From the NCBI RefSeq assembly GCF_910594005.1, contig NC_057825.1, positions 47,399,037 through 47,463,036 of the forward strand: a stretch of 64,000 nucleotides of DNA, written 5' to 3'. The notes below the pieces were generated by a model. That model had not been told where the DNA came from. It saw nothing but the letters and a program-made list of their open reading frames with translations, and made no database searches. Each line of letters opens with the position of its first letter. Within the stretch, counting starts at the first letter, position 1. Shown piece after piece: positions 22,111 to 35,059 of the stretch. The position numbers and the translations under genes are program-made. The stretch comes from Cervus elaphus. Lineage: Eukaryota; Chordata; Mammalia; Artiodactyla; Cervidae.

Positions 22111-23632
22111 ACATCACAAATATATATAATGTTATTTATTCTTTTAAAAGTTTGATGTCTGCAAATTTATCTTTCTTCTGATTACATTTCCTAATTATAT
22201 TTGAATTGTTTCCCCATTTGTTCTAATACTGATTTTGGAAACTGTATATCTCAGGTTCTTACCACACAATTTTCACTTGCTGACCCTCTACATGTCCCTG
22301 ACAATAGATAAACTCCTTTATTTTGTCTGTCCATTCATATTTTAATCTTATAGAGAACAGAGAGCATAATGGTGATCTTTGTAATTCTTTTCTTTACTAC
22401 ATAGAACATTATTTTCACAAGGCAAGCTGTTTAGATGATCTAGACTCATCACTTATAAAATGTATGTTCAAAGAAATGCATGCATAAGGTATGATTTTTT
22501 TAAAGACTGAAAATGCACAGGAAGTAGAAATATTACAGAAAAATTGTAAAGATTTTTATTAGCTGTTAACTAGGAAAGCAAAAGCTTAGGTAATGTGATT
22601 TTAAATTCCAATAAGTTTTTATACGTCTGAAAATACCTATCCAGAAAATGCTCATACTATTTTATATCCCACTTTAAGAAATGCATAATTTCTTAAAAAG
22701 TGAAAGGATACAAGGTTCCCTATGTGCACCTTAATTTATGTGAAAATGTAGCAATATTAATATTCAATATTAAAAATGTTCAGTGTTAAAATTGGGCCAC
22801 CACTCTGGTCTTTACACATTATTCCTCGCCCACTGCCCCCCTCCATAGGCAATTACATCTTGAAAGTATCTTTAAATTATTTATTTTAAACTTTTTTATT
22901 AAGGAATGGCTGATGTTCACTTCATTTCGTTCATTTGATTTTAAGTTTTCCCCATTGTAACAAAGTTTTGACTTGAGGAAATTCTCAGAAGATCTGAGTA
23001 TTCTGGATCCAAGAAGGGCAATGTCATGGAGGATGCCCAAGTCCTCGGACAAAAACTAGCCAAGTCTCCCTTGATGAATTAAAATTTTGTTCAAGAGGTA
23101 TATCTATGAATTGAATGAGTTGAAAAGATTAGGCCTAAAGTGTATCTTTGAATGAATGCCAAGATCACTTTGTCACAGGGTTCAACATTAATACAAATAA
23201 TAATACATTTTAATATCGTTACTGTGTGTGCATCTCCTTAAACCACAGCTTTTCTTGTTCAGTTGTCCTGTCCATCAAAATCAATGCTAGAGTGAGGAAA
23301 GTCTGTTCAAAAGGATGAGAAATTTCATTTAAAGTTTCCTTTTAATTCTATGAAGAAAATATGTGTTTGTGTGATCAGATGTTTTAATTTCGATATTGTT
23401 GTTATTGTTGACCTGACCTATAAAAATAGGTAGTCATGTGAAACTTGCAAAACCTCAATAGATTAATTTTTCTTAGAGTGAAAATAACCACCTCCCCTGC
23501 AAAAAGAGTACTTTTTGTTACAGAGTTTAGTTTTGGATTATCTTTATCTTTTAGCAACCCTATAAAATATGGTGTTAGCATTTAGAAATTTCGAGCATGC
23601 TTAGAGACATTGAATTAATTTCTGTTTGAAAA
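22111..23632. other. AT-rich unassigned sequence
   Basis: No gene or clear repeat. The minus-strand frame at 22819-23052 has no family features. Confidence 0.5.
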
Positions 23633-23635
23633 GAA

Positions 23636-23722
23636 AGTGAAAGCGGCTCAATACTATCCATCTCTTTGGGACCCTGTGGACTATACAGTCTGTGAATTCT
23701 CCAGGCCAGAATACTAGAGTGG
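23636..23722 (-). mobile_element. Partial Bov-tA/Bov-A unit
   Basis: About 90 bases of the A unit in the minus sense (GGACCCTGTGGACTATACAG, ATTCTCCAGGCCAGAATACT). The tRNA-like head is missing, and a plus-oriented Bov-tA follows immediately. Confidence 0.8.
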
Positions 23723-23724
23723 GA

Positions 23725-23955
23725 AACCCAGATGGCGCTAGTGGTAAAGAACCTGCCCAACAACACAGGAGACATTAGAGACTCAGATTAGATCCTTGAG
23801 GCAGGAAGATCCCCTGGAGGAGGACATGACAATCCACTCCCTATTCTTGCCTGGAGAATCCCATAGAGAGAGGACCCTGGAGAGCTACATACAGTCCATA
23901 GGGTAACAAAGAATCAGACATGGTTGAAGCAACTTAGCACACACACACACACATT
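23725..23955 (+). mobile_element. Bov-tA SINE with (CA)n tail
   Basis: A degraded head (AACCCAGATGGCGCTAGTGG), an A unit with CTATTCTTGCCTGGAGAATC, ending GGTTGAAGCAACTTAGC and a run of CA units. It lies back to back with the preceding minus-strand piece, giving a local inverted repeat. Confidence 0.87.
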
Positions 23956-25999
23956 GTCTCATCATATTGGCTTTTGATATTTAAGCTTTTAACAGGAAAA
24001 TGCAAAGAGGGAAAAAATTCCAGAATCTCTAATCCCAAATGATTTAGCAAATCTACATAACTGTATAGTTAAGTGATGTACAAGAAATGAACAACAAAAT
24101 AATTGGGATAATATTCTTACTAGTGCAGGGGGAATGTAATCGTTTTGAAATATTTTTTATGAATCATAAATTCACACATATAACTTCTTCTTCACCACTA
24201 ATTCCTCTATCTACCCTTGCTATACTTTTGGAAAATGCATATATAGAAAGAAGCAAAACAAATGATATAGTTAAGGATGATTTTCAGAAATAGAAAGGAA
24301 AATTGTTTACGTGTTTAGGGGTTAGATAGTTGAAAGGTCATTTATGCAATAGAAAATTCATTTCAAGGCTAGAAAGTTTAGTAGCCTGGAAAAATTCCCT
24401 GTTGAAATAAATAGCCATATTCTTCAGAACAGCAGCCTGTCAAAAGAGAAGAGCAATTTACAACTGCACACTCTGAGAGCTTTGGGAGGAGGGAATGCTC
24501 CTTGACAACTTGCAACTGAAAAATGAACGGAAGGAATTCAAACTGGTTCTAGGTCTCTGTTTCTTTTAAAGACACATGGGGAATTGATACATATTTCTTA
24601 CTCTGAAACAAATTTTTAAAATCCCTGGGAAGACAAATGTCCAAATAATAAATTGGCTGACAATTTAGAGACAGTAGAAATCTATGGACATACAGTCTCT
24701 AGAACTATTATTTGGCATATATTTAAAACTGTCAGTAAAGCCAGATGACCTTCCAGACTTCCTCTATATTAAACTGAATTCAGACTATTAAAAAGAAACA
24801 TATACTCCATTCATCCACTTACTGAATTTCTCAGAGTATTTTGGAAAATACAAGCCAAAATCCAAGTAACAGCTTTACATTTAATCTTGTTTAAATATAT
24901 TTCATTACATAATTGCTACTTTTTAGTATTCATAATTGATTAATAATGGAATATAAATAAATTTAGACTCATTAATATTCTTAACAGGATGGTAACTGAT
25001 ATTTATTACTGTGAACTAGCAAAATCAGAGTAAATAGAAACATAGATGTGACTTTTACTTTTTTGAACGTTAATAAAAAATCCCAAGTTTACACATTATA
25101 GCTATACCTTTTTGAAATAAAATATTATTATAAGATAAAAATAATAATGTCTGTTATCTTTTAAAAAGTTATTTTGAGTTGGTATATTAAGACAAATATA
25201 TCAAGCAATCTTGTATTTATTTTTTTATACAACACACTTTTTTCTTATATGTTCATATCTGTAAAAGATATCAAATGCTAAATATTTGTGTCTTCCTTTT
25301 GAAATTTAATGACTTTTCTAGAGCTATTCACAAAAGACTGGGATTATATTTTATACCTCCATACATTTACTTTTGAATTCATAATCAATAGAGTCCTTAA
25401 AAATGTAATAACCTAAACTACACTAGTGTTTCCATTTCCTAGCATATGATGCCTGTCCAGAATCATCAATGTATATGATTGATAGGTCAGGCACTTTACT
25501 CAAGAGAGTCACAAATTTAGATGATGATTCTTTCTTAGGATCATCAACAGTAAATACAAACAGATGGAAGCCATGTGTTCTAGGGCTTTCATGTCACAAT
25601 ATCAATCTGAATATATTTTCCCAGATAATTCTTTGAGCTCAACATTAATCCTGGTCTAAATCATCTGTATTATTCCCTCTTCCCTCAATCATATCACTTC
25701 TGTAAATCCACTAGAGTATTTGTGGTAGAGTTTTTTTTGTTACTAAAATAAGGGAAGTTGACTAAAAAATTCTAACATTACACAAGAGATATGAATACTT
25801 CTGCTTTTCCTAGTACAAAAACAAGATGCTTTATCTTACTCTTGACAAGTAAGTGATTTTCAAATAGATAAAAATAAGCAGCTATGAAATTGACAAATGG
25901 CTGAGTATTGAACATAATTGAATTTTCTTAATTAGATCTCATAGCAGATATTCTGCATTTTGTGATTGACATATACACATTGCTATATATAAAATAGGT
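23956..25999. other. AT-rich unassigned sequence
   Basis: Two kilobases of background-like sequence with no coding, RNA or repeat identity that I can support. Confidence 0.5.
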
Positions 26000-26194
26000 A
26001 ACTAAAAAGAACCTAACATAGGGAATTCTACTTAGTATGCTATGGCAAACTATATGGGAAAATAATTTGAAAAAGTGAATGTGTGTACATATAAATGATT
26101 CACTTTATTTTATTAGTAGAAACTAACACAATATTGTAAAACAACTATACTCCGATAAAATATGTTTATTATATATATATATACACACACACAC
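26000..26194 (+). mobile_element. L1 3' UTR end plus (TA)n(CA)n tail
   Basis: It matches the artiodactyl L1 3' UTR in order: GGGAATTCTACTTAGTATGC, GGGAAAATAATTTGAAAAAG, GAAACTAACACAATATTGTA, AACAACTATACTCCGATAAA. The tail has turned into a TA and CA microsatellite (about 26168-26194). Confidence 0.83.
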
Positions 26195-26462
26195 TGGTAT
26201 ATTTTCCCCGAGAGAATTTAAATTTGGTCAGCTAAATGAACATTGTAAGTTGCATAGAACTTTATCAACATTCTATTCATTCCTGACTTGGATTTTTGTT
26301 TGTGGTGGTTAATAAATCACACAAAATTTTAGGATTTTCTAGATATCTTGTTAGAGCATTCTATATATTAGTCATTTAAATTGCTAAAGAAAGTAAAACT
26401 AAACATGGGATTTTAGTTGTACTATAAATAACTCACCTACTGCTCACGAATATAAAGCATCA

Positions 26463-27268
26463 GTTCAGTTCAGTTCAGTCGCTCAGTCATGTCCAACTTT
26501 TTGCAACCCCATGAACCAGAGCACGCCAGGCCTCCCTGTCCATCACCACCTCCCGGAGCTTGTCCAAATTCATGTCCATTGAGTCGGTGATGCCATCCAA
26601 CCATCTCATTCTCTGTCGTCCCCTTCTCCTCCTGCCTTCGATCTTTCCCAGAATCGGGGGCTTTTCAAATGAGTCAGCTCTTTTCATAAGGAGGGCAAAG
26701 TATTGGAGTTTCAGCTTCAGCATCAGTCTTTCCAATGAACACCCAGGACTGATCTCCTTTAGGATGGACTGGTTGGATCTCCTTGTAGTCGAAGGGACTC
26801 TCAAGAGTCTTCTCCAACACCACAGTTCAAAAGCATCAAATCTTCGGCGGTGACCTTTCTTTATATAAGTCCAACTTTCACATCCACACATGACTACTGG
26901 AAAAACCATAGCCTTGACTAGCTGGATCTTTGTTGACAAAGTAATGCCTCTGCTTTTTAATGTGCTGTCTAGGTTGGTCATAACTTTCCTTCCAAGGAGT
27001 GTCTTTTAATTTCATGGCTGCAATCACCATCTGCAGTGATTTTGAAGCCCAAAAAATAAAGTCAGCCACAGTTTCCACTGTTTCCCCATCAATTTGCCAT
27101 GAAGTGATGGGACTGGATGCCATAATCTTAGTTTTCTGAATGTTGAGCTTTAAGCCAACTTTTTCACTCTCCTCTTTCAATTTCATCAAGAAGTTCTTTA
27201 GTTCTTCTTCACTTTCTGCTATAAGTGTGGTGTAATCTGCATATCTGAGATTATTGATATTTCTCTAT
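26463..27268 (-). mobile_element. BovB LINE 3' end, 0.8 kb
   Basis: It begins at a (CAGTT)n tail and is truncated at 27268 just inside the RT core. The minus-strand frame 26981-26487 (164 codons) has KVMTNLD-like, MVFPVVMCGCESW, RRLLRVPSTTRRSN and RWLDGITDSMD. The frame 27189-26878 covers the preceding KLNIQKTKIMASSPITSWQ segment in another register, so there is at least one frameshift. Confidence 0.94.
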
Positions 27269-30200
27269 AATATCACAAATAACACAACTTGAATTATGAC
27301 AAACTTGAAAGCTAAGATGTCCTTGTTCCGCTTCAGAAGACTCATGACTCTTGCCAGCTGCAAGATCATAAACTTGCCCTGTTCTCCACAATCATGAGTG
27401 TGAGGTGAAGACAAACATTCATAGTGTTTAGAAAATATATTCTTTCAACTTGTAGCAAAAGGGTCTCTAGCCTACTGGATTCAGTAGGTAATTATGACAA
27501 CAAAACAGAAAACATATTTTCTGCATTTGGAGAGTGGAATTAAAGGTCACTGCAAGCACCAGATCCATATTTATGACCACCACCTTAAATAGAAACTCAG
27601 TAAATGGGGAATGGGAAGTACAAATTAGATTAATTCAAAGGATACAGCCATGCAAAAATATATTCTACAGACTATAGCTTTAAAATATTTCATTTTTTTC
27701 TTGTATAATCCAAATATGGCAATAAAAATGTTATAAGACTTTTCAGAAAGGAAAAAAAGAGCACCTATTAGTCTAAAATCCAAATAAAACCATAATTTCA
27801 TATTTTTCTGTTTTTCCCATTTTTCCCAGTATCAATTACCATGCTTATACCTTGGTCATATTTGTAATTTTAATGATCAGAAAATGTTTTATTTCAGAAT
27901 ACTACAGTATTAATGCAATCAGTGCATTAGCATTTATATTTTTATTGATATAAATTTTTCTTTTAGACTTTATTTATCCAAAAAAGAAACTTTAATTATT
28001 TCAAAATAGTATCCTCAAGTTTTTATTGTAATATTTAATAAACATGCACATAATTAGTAAGGCTAATTCAAATATAAAACAATTAATAATACCCATCTTC
28101 TTAACATATATAAATATACATTAATATTACCATTAATTAAATTTTAAAATGTTCTCTGTTTCAAAATTACCATGTGTCCTGGCTTATTATATATAATGGT
28201 GAAGTCTAAGAAGAAAGTAAGTTATATAATAGGAGAAAATCTGAACTCAAATATTAACAAATTTGGATATTTGTGGAACCTAGTTCCCAAACTATACCTC
28301 TGAGTTGTAAGGATCAAGTCAAATTAGTTAAGTGCTTTATAAAAAATGGAATCTAAGTAAAAGTTAGTTATTCATGGTTACATTATAGATGTTTTGTTTA
28401 AAATGAATGTAAAAGTTTAACTACTATTCTATTAGTAATTAGTTTCATTGCATCTATCTTGACTTTCTTTTTTTTTCCTTCTTTTCTTTTGCCGCTCATA
28501 TATGCTTTTTAGAAATGTGTGCCTTAACTTGAACACTTCTTGATTACATACTCTGTGACACATGGCACTCTCCCTCCTTTAAAGACTCCCATCTCCCTTC
28601 TGTCCTCCCTCCTTTAAAGATTCCTTTCTGGAGTCTTTATTAAATATTCTCATCTCCTTTCAGTTCTGTTATCTTCTAGTTTCTCTCACACCCTCAACCC
28701 TCTTCTCCTCTTCAACACAAGAACTCTCCCATTGCACCTCTCATGGACATTTCTAGTCATCAGTATTACCTCTTGTTTCTTTTTCTAGAGCTTCTCTGAA
28801 AGTGTTTTAAAATTAAATATTTTTTGTGTGTGTTTGTTTTATTTTTAGTTTCTAACATTTCTAAGAGTGGAGTAAAATTTCCCCTCACTTCTCATTGCTA
28901 TCTCCATATTCACTCTTCATTGTTTATATCCTAAACTTCCAATTCATTTAAAGATCATGTTTATTTTCATGCTAGTCTTCTGAGGAATTCAGGGTTATTT
29001 CTACCTCCATTCTTGACAGTTTTTGACTCATGTTTCCTTCTCTACCAATATGGTGATAACTAATTTCCTTTAACCAAATTCAACTGTTTGTCTCTGGGTC
29101 TAACTGACATTTTTTTCTTTGAGGAAAAGGTTAATTGTACATCTCTCTATTCCCTGCCCATGGTTTCAGATGATGCATTGAAAAAAATGTTCCAACTTTT
29201 ACATTCTCTCCACTGATACCTCAGAGGCAGTGATGAATAAGTTGATGACTAAGAATATGAAAACCTGATGTAATCAATATAAATTTGGTGTCTTGCCTAA
29301 TGCTGGCACAAAGAGGAAAACTAAAAATAAATTATAGTTATCTATGTCCAATTAAATATGGAATCCTGTTTTCTCTATTTAATAATAAGGGGAAGTTACT
29401 GGAAATTTCTAACTTAATTCAAAATACCTTACAAAGTAAAATCTTAAAGAATTGGTGAACTGAAATGATTTGTAATACTGAGTTAAAACTGTTACTATAA
29501 TGAGAAAGAATACGTTGTCAGAGTACTCTTCTTTATGCCAGTGGTTGATGTATCTTTATCTTTTAAACCAAGCTAATGCACTTTGTTTCTCCTAATATGC
29601 TCATGCAATATAATATTTTGCCTATTTTAGTGTTGTAAGCAAGAAACATTAGTATGAAAACTCCTATAACAATACACCCATAAAGTAAGAAAAACTAGTC
29701 ATAAATCATGTCTGCAGGATACAAAATGAAATATGTAAAGGAATAGATACTAGTCTTTAAATCTGAAATTTTATATGTATTTAATATATAGTAGTTTCAA
29801 TTTCTATTTGTTATTTCTAAATGAATACAACTGACAGATTTAAATATATGTTCACACACATCACACATATAACACACACACACACACATACACATAAGGA
29901 GGGAGGGAGAGGTGGATAAAGACAGAAAGAGAGAAAATTATAGAAATTCTGTAAGAAAAGAATAAACGGTTTGATAAACATTTAATGGGTTAAGTGTCTT
30001 ACTAAGAAGCCACCAGAATGTCAGTATTAGAGCACAGAACTGAGCCCACATCTGTGCTCTGCTCACTCAAGGATCTGTACAGTGTATCACAGTTGTCAAC
30101 CTAGAATTTTTATTCTTTGTATGAGTTAACTCCTTGGCTCCAACAAAACCTCAGTTCTGTCACGATGTGTGATATTCATAACATTCACAGAAAGATGAAT

Positions 30201-30720
30201 AAAAGTCAGATCTACCATCACATTTGTGCTTGAATGTGCTTGACTATTAGTCGGACTCTATATCAGGAATTGTAGAGATCAATCCTGAGAATCCCAAAGG
30301 GCTTCAAGCAAGTAAATACACTAGACTACTGGCATTCTTAACAGGACTTCTTTTTTTAAATTGATTTTGGCATCTGCATTACTACCTAGGTATCCTCCTA
30401 AGGTTGAGTTGGGAAAAACATTTCTAGAGTTTTTACTATGAAAGAAAGAAGATAAATTCCATAATCATATTTCATTTTTCCTCTTTTTCTTCTCAATACC
30501 ACCACTATGTCTAAAGTGAAACATGTAAATCTTACACAATTGCTCGGATTCAGAGTAATTTCATAAACCAGTACTATGATGCAACTACCCCTAAAACTTC
30601 ATTGAGTTCTAGTATGCAAACTTAGAAATATATTGCTCGATTGATAGGTGTGTCATTTCTGTCCTGAGGAATTACAACCTAGTTTTACTTCTTTGAGTCC
30701 TGAAGATACCACACTATTAA
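27269..30720. other. Long AT-rich unassigned region
   Basis: No gene is visible in 3.4 kb. It contains pyrimidine-rich sequence at 28460-28800 with CCCTCCTTTAAAGA occurring twice, and an imperfect (CA)n microsatellite at about 29852-29896 followed by GGAGGGAGGGAG. Confidence 0.5.
29852..29896. repeat. Imperfect (CA)n microsatellite
   Basis: CA units interrupted by T and ATA, the longest pure block being about nine units. Confidence 0.88.
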
Positions 30721-31476
30721 AAATTATTGGAGTATATTTGCTTTACAAGACTGCGCTAGTTTCTTGCTGTATAGCAAAGTGAGTCAGTCACATATATTCA
30801 TATATCTAATCTTTTTTAGATTACTTTCCCATTTAGGTCAGCACAGCGTAGAGTTCTCTGTGCTATAAAGTAGTTTTGCGTTAGTTATCTGTTTTCTACA
30901 CAGTAGTGTATATATGGGAGAAGGCAATGGTACCCCACTCCAGTACTCTTGTCCATGGGAAATCCCATGGAGAGAGGAGCCCGGTAGGCTGCAGTCCATG
31001 GGGTCGCGAAGAGTCGGACACGACAGCGACTTCACTTTCACCTTTCAGTTTCAGGCCTTGGAGAAGGAAATGGCAGCCCACTCCATTGTTCTTGCCTGGA
31101 GAATCCCAGGGAAGGGCGAGCCTGGTGGGCTGCCGTCTGTGGGGTCGCACAGAGTCGGACACGGCTGAAGCGACTTAGCAGCAGCAGCAGTGTATATATG
31201 TCAGTCCCAGTCTCCCAAGTCATCCCACTCTCCTTCCAACCTTGGTAACCATAAGTTTGTTCTCTATATCTGTGACTCTATTTCTGTTTTGCAAATAAGT
31301 TCATCTCTAATATATTTCCAGAGTCCATATATAAATATTATACAATATTTTTCCCTTTCCAATTTACCTTACCTTACTGTATGACAGTCTCTTAGTTTAT
31401 CCATGTCTCTACAAGTGGTACTATTTCATTTCTTTCTATGACTGAACAATATTCCATTGTATATTTGTACCACAAC
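30721..31476 (-). mobile_element. L1 3' UTR and ORF2 end, interrupted by Bov-A2
   Basis: On the plus strand it reads ATTGGAGTATATTTGCTTTA, GTATAGCAAAGTGAGTCAGT, TCTCTGTGCTATAAAG, then after the SINE TCTCCCAAGTCATCCC, CATAAGTTTGTTCTCTATA and ATATTCCATTGTATATTTG. This is the reverse complement of the artiodactyl L1 3' UTR and ORF2 end. It breaks off at 31476 and meets a plus-oriented L1 piece. Confidence 0.87.
30905..31200 (+). mobile_element. Complete Bov-A2 SINE with 12-bp target-site duplication
   Basis: The dimer occupies 30917-31188: two A monomers (GGAGAAGGCAATGG and GGAGAAGGAAATGG starts) joined by the TTCACTTTCACCTTTCAGTT linker and ending in (CAG)n. AGTGTATATATG flanks it exactly at 30905-30916 and 31189-31200. 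CpG positions such as GGGGTCGCGAAGAGTCGGAC are well kept, so it looks young. Confidence 0.96.
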
Positions 31477-31479
31477 TTT

Positions 31480-32650
31480 TACAACTAGGAATGAAAACAG
31501 AGAAGTTACAAGGATCATAAGAGATTACTACAAACAAATTGGACATCTTAGAAATGGACAAATTCTTAGAAAGGTACAATCTTACAAGACTGAACCAGGA
31601 AGAAACAGAAAACATGAACAATCACAAGTACTGAAATTGAAACTATTATTAAAAAATATTTAATTTAACTTAATTTAAAATTGAAAATGTTATTAAATTT
31701 TTTTCCAGTAAAAGTCCAGGGCAGATGGCTTCATGGGTAACTTTTGTCAAACATTTAGAGAAGAATTAGTATCTGTTGTTCTTGCCCAGTTACTCAGGTC
31801 TGACTCTTTGCCACCCCATGGACTACAGCATGCCAGGCTTCCCTGTCCATCACCAACTCCTGGAGCTTGCTCAAACTCATGTCCATTGAGTCTGTGATGC
31901 CATCTAACCATCTCGTCCTCTGTCGTCCCCTTCTCCTCCTGCTTTCAATCTTTCCCAGCACCAGGGTCTTTTCTGATGAGTCAGCTCTTCGCATCAGGGG
32001 TCCAAGTATTGGAGTTTCCACTTCAGCATCAGTCCCTACCCTTCAGAAACACTTTCCAAAAAATTGCAGAGGAAGGAACACTCCCAAGCTCATTCTCTGA
32101 GTCCACCATCATCTTGATATCAAAATCAGACAAATATAACACAAAAGAAGAGTATTACAGGCCAATGTCACTGATGAACATAGATGTAGACATCTTCAAC
32201 AAAATACTAGCAAATAGAATCCAAAAATACATTAAATGAATCATACACTCTGATCAAGTGGGATTCATCCCAGAGATGCAAGAATTCTTCAGTGTACACA
32301 GATTAATCAATGTGGTACAACGTATTTATAAATTGAAGAATAAAAGCTATATGATCATCTCAATATATGCAGAAAATATTTGACAAAATTCAACACCCAT
32401 TTATGATAAAATCTCTCCAGAAATTGTATTTAGAGGGAACCTTTTTCAATATAATAAAGGTCCTATATGACAAACCTACTGCTAACATTACACTCATTGG
32501 TGAAAAAGTTAAATGCATTTCCTCTAAGATGAGTAACAAAACAAGGATATTTACTCTCACCACTTTTAGTCAACATAGATTTGGAAGTTCCAACTACATT
32601 TTTAGGGTAGAATTAAAACTATAAAACTGACAAAGAATAAAAGAGTTTAA
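31480..32650 (+). mobile_element. L1 ORF2 reverse-transcriptase region, interrupted by BovB
   Basis: The L1 order runs GGACAAATTCTTAGAAAGG, TCCAGGGCAGATGGCTTCAT, CATTTAGAGAAGAATTAG, then after the BovB piece TTCCAAAAAATTGCAGAGGA, AGGCCAATGTCACTGATGAA, TGATCAAGTGGGATTCATCC and ATTCAACACCCATTTATGAT. Stops and frameshifts abound. It is oriented opposite to the adjoining L1 3' end. Confidence 0.9.
31773..32036 (-). mobile_element. BovB 3' end fragment nested in L1
   Basis: About 260 bases from the BovB 3' terminus to the segment encoding the last codons of the ORF. The minus strand encodes RRRRGRQRTRWLDGITDSMD. L1 text continues on both sides. The target-site duplication is at most a few bases and not certain. 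Confidence 0.9.
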
Positions 32651-34500
32651 AAATAAATTGGTGGATAGAATGAAAATTCCAGTCATAAGAAGCATGACAA
32701 TTTAAAATCTCTCATTAATGTTTGTTTCATGAAAGTGTAAGTTTTTTTGCACAAATTATTATATAAAAATAAATAAGTAAAGATTTTCTTTTTTACACAT
32801 GTATTTTAGACTTGCTACAGTAAACAAACAAAGAAAAAAATTGATTCTAACACATAAGGCCTGCACTACATCACCGATTCTTTTAAAGTAAACAGGATTT
32901 ATGTTTGAGGTAATGAGGTACTGGGTTTGATTATCATTATTTTCCAGGCTTCCTATAGAGATCTATTCATTTTACTTAAATCATCTCTCAGAGGTACAGC
33001 TTGCAATATTTTATTACTTTCCATCTTATGCCATAAGTTAAATGGGAACATGTTTGTTTAAAAGAATATAATAAAAACCATATCGATGTAGACTGTTGTT
33101 CATGCAATTTTGCTCACATTTATGATTTTTACCTTAAGCATAAATATTGAATAGTAAAATAGCTATATTAAGAAACATGAAGAAGACAGTTTTTAGTCTT
33201 CATATGCATTGTCAAATTTATTCATCTATTATCTAGTCACACACACATGCATATATTGAGAGAGATGTATAGATAGGCATATAAATATAGATTTTTTTAC
33301 ATTTACTATTTTATATTTCTACCAGCTGTGAAGAATAGCCATTTTGCTTACTCTTAATATCAAGCATATTTAAATTTTAAAACAGCCAAAATATTATGGG
33401 CAGCTTTATAGGCCTAAATTTCTGACTCATTATGGTTTAATTAGCCATCTCATTCATCACAACTAAAATTGTTCTTTTTTTTTAATTTTCACACCCTCAT
33501 TAGCTTTTTAAGTTTCCTTCAGTGTTAACTTACATATTTTTTTTTAGTTTATTTTTCTCGGGAACTTTATATCTTAGTGATTTGAAGAAATTCTTTAATA
33601 TATTGAAGATGCTCGTACACTAGCTGTCACATATACTTGTAGCGAGCAGTTTTTCTTTTTCCTCCACTAGATTCAATTTACCTTTATTCTTGGCTATACA
33701 ACAGTTGTTTTACCCATCACCATCCATTCACCTTTATGGTTGGGCACATGGCTCAGATCTAAATGTATTAGCATGATCATTGTCAAGCCATGATCATTTC
33801 AGTGTACAGCATAGGGCATTAAGAAGATACAATTAGACCTTGGGATTTTATTTGAAGTTTGGGGGAAAAAATGTTAACTATCCTCCTTAATGTACACAGG
33901 TAAGTTATCAACACTCCTAACCATGAATTCAGTGAGGGAAAGGATCAGACAGATATAGGAAACAGAATGAAGGAGAAGAAACAGTGACCATTTTTACTCC
34001 ATTTGTTTTCTGATTAAGCCTCATGTGACAACATAAGAAAATGTTTTTTGAATTAAATAGAACTGTTCTTGCTTCTCATAATATTAACTCATAATTTAAT
34101 TATTTTAATGTTTGAATTTTTACTTGACTTTTAAGTTTTATGGACCCACATACTTCATGTATTAATAAGATAAAATGTTTAGAGGGTAAAAATCAATAAA
34201 TATCAGCTTTGTAGTAATATTAATATCTCTATTCAAAAATGTTTCTCTGCTTGCTTTTTGTGACTATTTGGTTTGTAATCTCATGTTTCTAAATATTAGC
34301 TTGTATTCTTCATATCAAAACTTTGGTTATTTACATTGAAAACTTGAATTCACTTAAAATTTACTTGGGGTATGAGATGAGTAAATTATCAGTTTATCAA
34401 ATCGTGCATTCTGGAATAATTTGCCTTTACTACCAGATTTTGGAAAGCTACATTAATTATATTCCCAATATATATAATTTGAATACCTTTTACACTTTCT
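32651..34500. other. AT-rich unassigned sequence
   Basis: No gene or clear repeat, apart from a short (CA)n stretch at about 33239. Confidence 0.5.
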
Positions 34501-35059
34501 TTTCAGTTCAGTTCAGTTCAGTTCAGTTCTGTCGCTCAGTCGTATCTGACTCTTTGCAGCCCCATGAACTGCAGCATGCCAGGCCTCCCTGTCCATAACC
34601 AACACCTGGATTTTACCCAAATTCATTTCCATCGGTAGGTGATGCCATCCAACCATCTCATCTCCGTCGTCCCCTTCTCTTCCAGTCCTCAATCTTTCCA
34701 GGCAAGGATCTTTTCAAATGAGTCAGCTCTTTGCATCAGGTGGCCAAAGTTTTGGAGTTTCAACTTCAACTTCAGTCCTTCCAATGAACACTCAGGACTG
34801 ATCTGAGTGTTTAGGATGGACTAGTTGGATCTCCTTGCTGTCCAAGGGACTCTCAAGAGTCTGCTCCAACACCGCAGCTGAAAAGTTGAACCACAGTTCA
34901 AAAGCATCAATTAATTGGCACTCGGCTTTTTTTTATAGTCCAACGCTCACATCCATACATGACTACTGGAAAAACCATAGCCATGACTAGATGAAACTTT
35001 TCTGGCAAAGCAGTGTCTCTGCATTATAATGTGCTGTCTAGGTTGGTCATAACGTTCCT

